Shown here piece by piece: positions 6,125 to 7,242 of a DNA stretch of 7,242 nt. The stretch covers positions 1-7,242 of the forward strand of contig JAUVNV010000130.1 in assembly GCA_030599515.1 (NCBI GenBank). Direction: 5' to 3'. The stretch's first letter is position 1. Each line of letters begins with the position of its first letter. Origin of the DNA: Acidimicrobiia bacterium. GTDB taxonomy: Bacteria; Actinomycetota; Acidimicrobiia; Spongiisociales; UBA5794. Below the pieces are notes generated by a model. That model searched no databases and was not told where the DNA came from. It saw only the letters and a program-made list of their open reading frames with translations. A program made the position numbers and the translations under genes.

Positions 6125-7015
6125 TCAGAGCGCTGTTGCGATGACCGTCGGCTCGCCTCGACCGGATGACGCCGTGAGAGAAACTGCCCCTACGGCGATG
6201 ACGATGAGTACGAGACCGACGATCTGAGACGATCCCAACGTCTGATCGAGGAACACCCATGCCGTGACCGCCGCCGCTACGGGTTCGATCGCGATGATGA
6301 CGCCGATGATCCGTGCCGGCACACGCGAAAGCGCGGCGATTTCCATCGACAGCGGGATCGCCAACCCGATTGTGCCGAGAACGATCACCGACCAGATCAC
6401 CACAGGATCAGAAGGTATCGACATGGTCCATGGGCGGGCAACGACGAAGCCGACGGCACCGCCGATCGTGATGGCACCTGCCGCGAGTGGGAACCCGCCG
6501 ACGATCCCCCCGACATGCTCACCAAGGCGAAGGTAGACGGCTAGGCCGATCGCCGCGACAAGGCCGGCGAGCAACCCCACAATATCCAGGCCGTCCAGAT
6601 CGCCGATCTGGACCAACAGGGCCACACCAACCACAGCACTCGCGACGGCAGCCCAGGTGAGCGGCCGTGGATGAGCATGACCCGCCACCCGATCCCACGT
6701 CACCACAAGAACGGGAGCGAGGAACTCGAGCCCGACGGCAGGCCCAACCCCGATCCGATCTATCGCGATGTAGAGGGCCCCGTTGAGCACGATCTGCAAG
6801 ACGCCGACTAGTCCGACGAGGACCGGTGCTCGCAAGATTGCGGTCCTGTGAGCGATCGCCCACGGCAGGAGGACGAGGCCGGCGACCGCGATCCGGAGGG
6901 ACGCGAGCCGGAAGGGGTCGATGTCTTCGATGACGAACCCCACGAGCGTGGCGCCCACACCGAAGATGACCGCGCCGACGGTGGCCAGGGCGACGCCGAC
7001 CGCGCCGCGGCTCAC
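6125..7015 (-). CDS. EamA/DMT-superfamily transporter, RhtA-like
   Basis: From GTG 7015 the protein has 296 residues, the usual length for this family. It shows about ten hydrophobic helices in two EamA repeats (about 5-135 and 145-280). The motif ALYIAIDRIGVGPAVGLEFL (80-99) followed by APVLVV resembles the 'LG-AV-LEFLGP' signature of RhtA-type threonine/homoserine exporters. The second repeat ends with IEPVAAAVTAWVFLDQTL (243-260). It should sit in the cytoplasmic membrane and export a small metabolite, perhaps an amino acid; the substrate cannot be read from sequence. The frame stays open upstream to 7237, but those 74 residues are Arg/His/Pro-rich and unlike the family, so I start at GTG 7015. 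That codon overlaps the stop of a short upstream ORF in a GTGA arrangement, which suggests translational coupling, and it has no strong ribosome site of its own. Confidence 0.88.
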   Translation of the reverse strand: MSRGAVGVALATVGAVIFGVGATLVGFVIEDIDPFRLASLRIAVAGLVLLPWAIAHRTAILRAPVLVGLVGVLQIVLNGALYIAIDRIGVGPAVGLEFLAPVLVVTWDRVAGHAHPRPLTWAAVASAVVGVALLVQIGDLDGLDIVGLLAGLVAAIGLAVYLRLGEHVGGIVGGFPLAAGAITIGGAVGFVVARPWTMSIPSDPVVIWSVIVLGTIGLAIPLSMEIAALSRVPARIIGVIIAIEPVAAAVTAWVFLDQTLGSSQIVGLVLIVIAVGAVSLTASSGRGEPTVIATAL

Positions 7016-7113
7016 AGGCCGTGGCCGGCGGGACGGACGACGCACACGATGCCCGACGAGCAACCCAGGTGGGTCGCAGAAGCTGTGGTGCCGCGGCGGC
7101 GTTCTGGGCTCAT
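7012..7113 (-). CDS. Possible 33-residue leader peptide upstream of the EamA transporter
   Basis: A short frame runs from ATG 7113 to TGA 7014-7012 and encodes 33 residues (begins MSPERRRG, contains GCSSGIVCVV, ends AGHGL). Three things support it. A TATAGT box stands exactly seven bases before the ATG, fitting a leaderless transcript. About 26 of 33 codons end in G or C. Its stop overlaps the transporter GTG by four bases (GTGA), a typical coupling arrangement. It has no recognisable domain, and its two cysteines (Cys19 and Cys24) are the only hint of an attenuator-like function. The alternative is that this is the true N-terminus of the transporter, put out of frame by a frameshift or sequencing error. 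Confidence 0.45.
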   Translation of the reverse strand: MSPERRRGTTASATHLGCSSGIVCVVRPAGHGL

Positions 7114-7141
7114 GTCGACCACTATATGGGTGGATATCGAC
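7114..7141 (-). promoter_or_regulatory. Predicted -10 box (TATAGT) inside a dyad, upstream of the leader ORF
   Basis: On the minus strand TATAGT (7126-7121) lies seven bases before ATG 7113. It is embedded in an interrupted inverted repeat: GTCGA (7114-7118) pairs with TCGAC (7137-7141), and CCAC (7119-7122) pairs with GTGG (7130-7133), around a 7-base centre with a 3-base bulge. A repressor bound here would cover the -10 box. No -35 consensus is evident at 16-18 bases. Confidence 0.4.
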
Positions 7142-7242
7142 GTGGCCCCGGGCGACATCGGGAGAGCAGCAGGGCCGATGTGAGCCATGGATCCAGACGT
7201 CGTCGTGTGAGGGACGCTTCTCTCCCCGCCACTGCATCTGCC

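Noticed and set aside
7016..7237. N-terminal extension of the transporter to 7237
   Set aside because: The 74 added residues are Arg/His/Pro-rich with no membrane segment and unlike EamA N-termini; starting at 7015 gives the usual family length.
1..7242. CRISPR arrays, tRNA or rRNA genes, insertion sequences
   Set aside because: I looked for regularly spaced repeats, cloverleaf arms and transposase motifs and found none that I could support.

Overview
The window is high-GC DNA (about 60% or more by eye), and every gene I can support lies on the minus strand. It looks like an actinobacterial chromosome. The best evidence is a DUF3097 protein, a family I know mainly from Actinomycetota, together with high GC at third codon positions, a lipoprotein with an AAC lipobox, and several TANNNT boxes 7-8 bases before start codons, as in leaderless actinobacterial transcripts. 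A deep-branching lineage such as Acidimicrobiia is possible, but the class cannot be fixed from this sequence.

Layout in the direction of transcription (right to left): (1) 7114-7242 is upstream DNA with a TATAGT -10 box inside a dyad. (2) A possible 33-residue leader ORF (7113-7012) ends in a GTGA overlap with an EamA/RhtA-like ten-helix transporter (7015-6125). (3) A DUF4262 protein (6024-5521). (4) An 886-residue fusion protein (5464-2804) that joins a glycine-cleavage T-protein (aminomethyltransferase) to a complete serine hydroxymethyltransferase whose motifs look archaeal-type. (5) A DUF3097 protein with a probable TOPRIM-like core (2723-1896). (6) A gene-poor stretch (1895-1341) holding the C-terminal remnant of a zinc-type alcohol dehydrogenase. 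(7) A secreted lipoprotein (1340-702) followed by hairpins. (8) The N-terminal part of a DUF4389 membrane protein (512-1), which runs off the window edge.

The centrepiece is the GcvT-SHMT fusion. The T-protein makes 5,10-methylene-tetrahydrofolate, and SHMT combines that with glycine to make serine, so one polypeptide could couple or channel the two reactions. No gcvP, gcvH or lpd gene is visible in the window. The nearby amino-acid-exporter-like protein may or may not be functionally linked. The other genes look like ordinary actinobacterial genes of unknown function.
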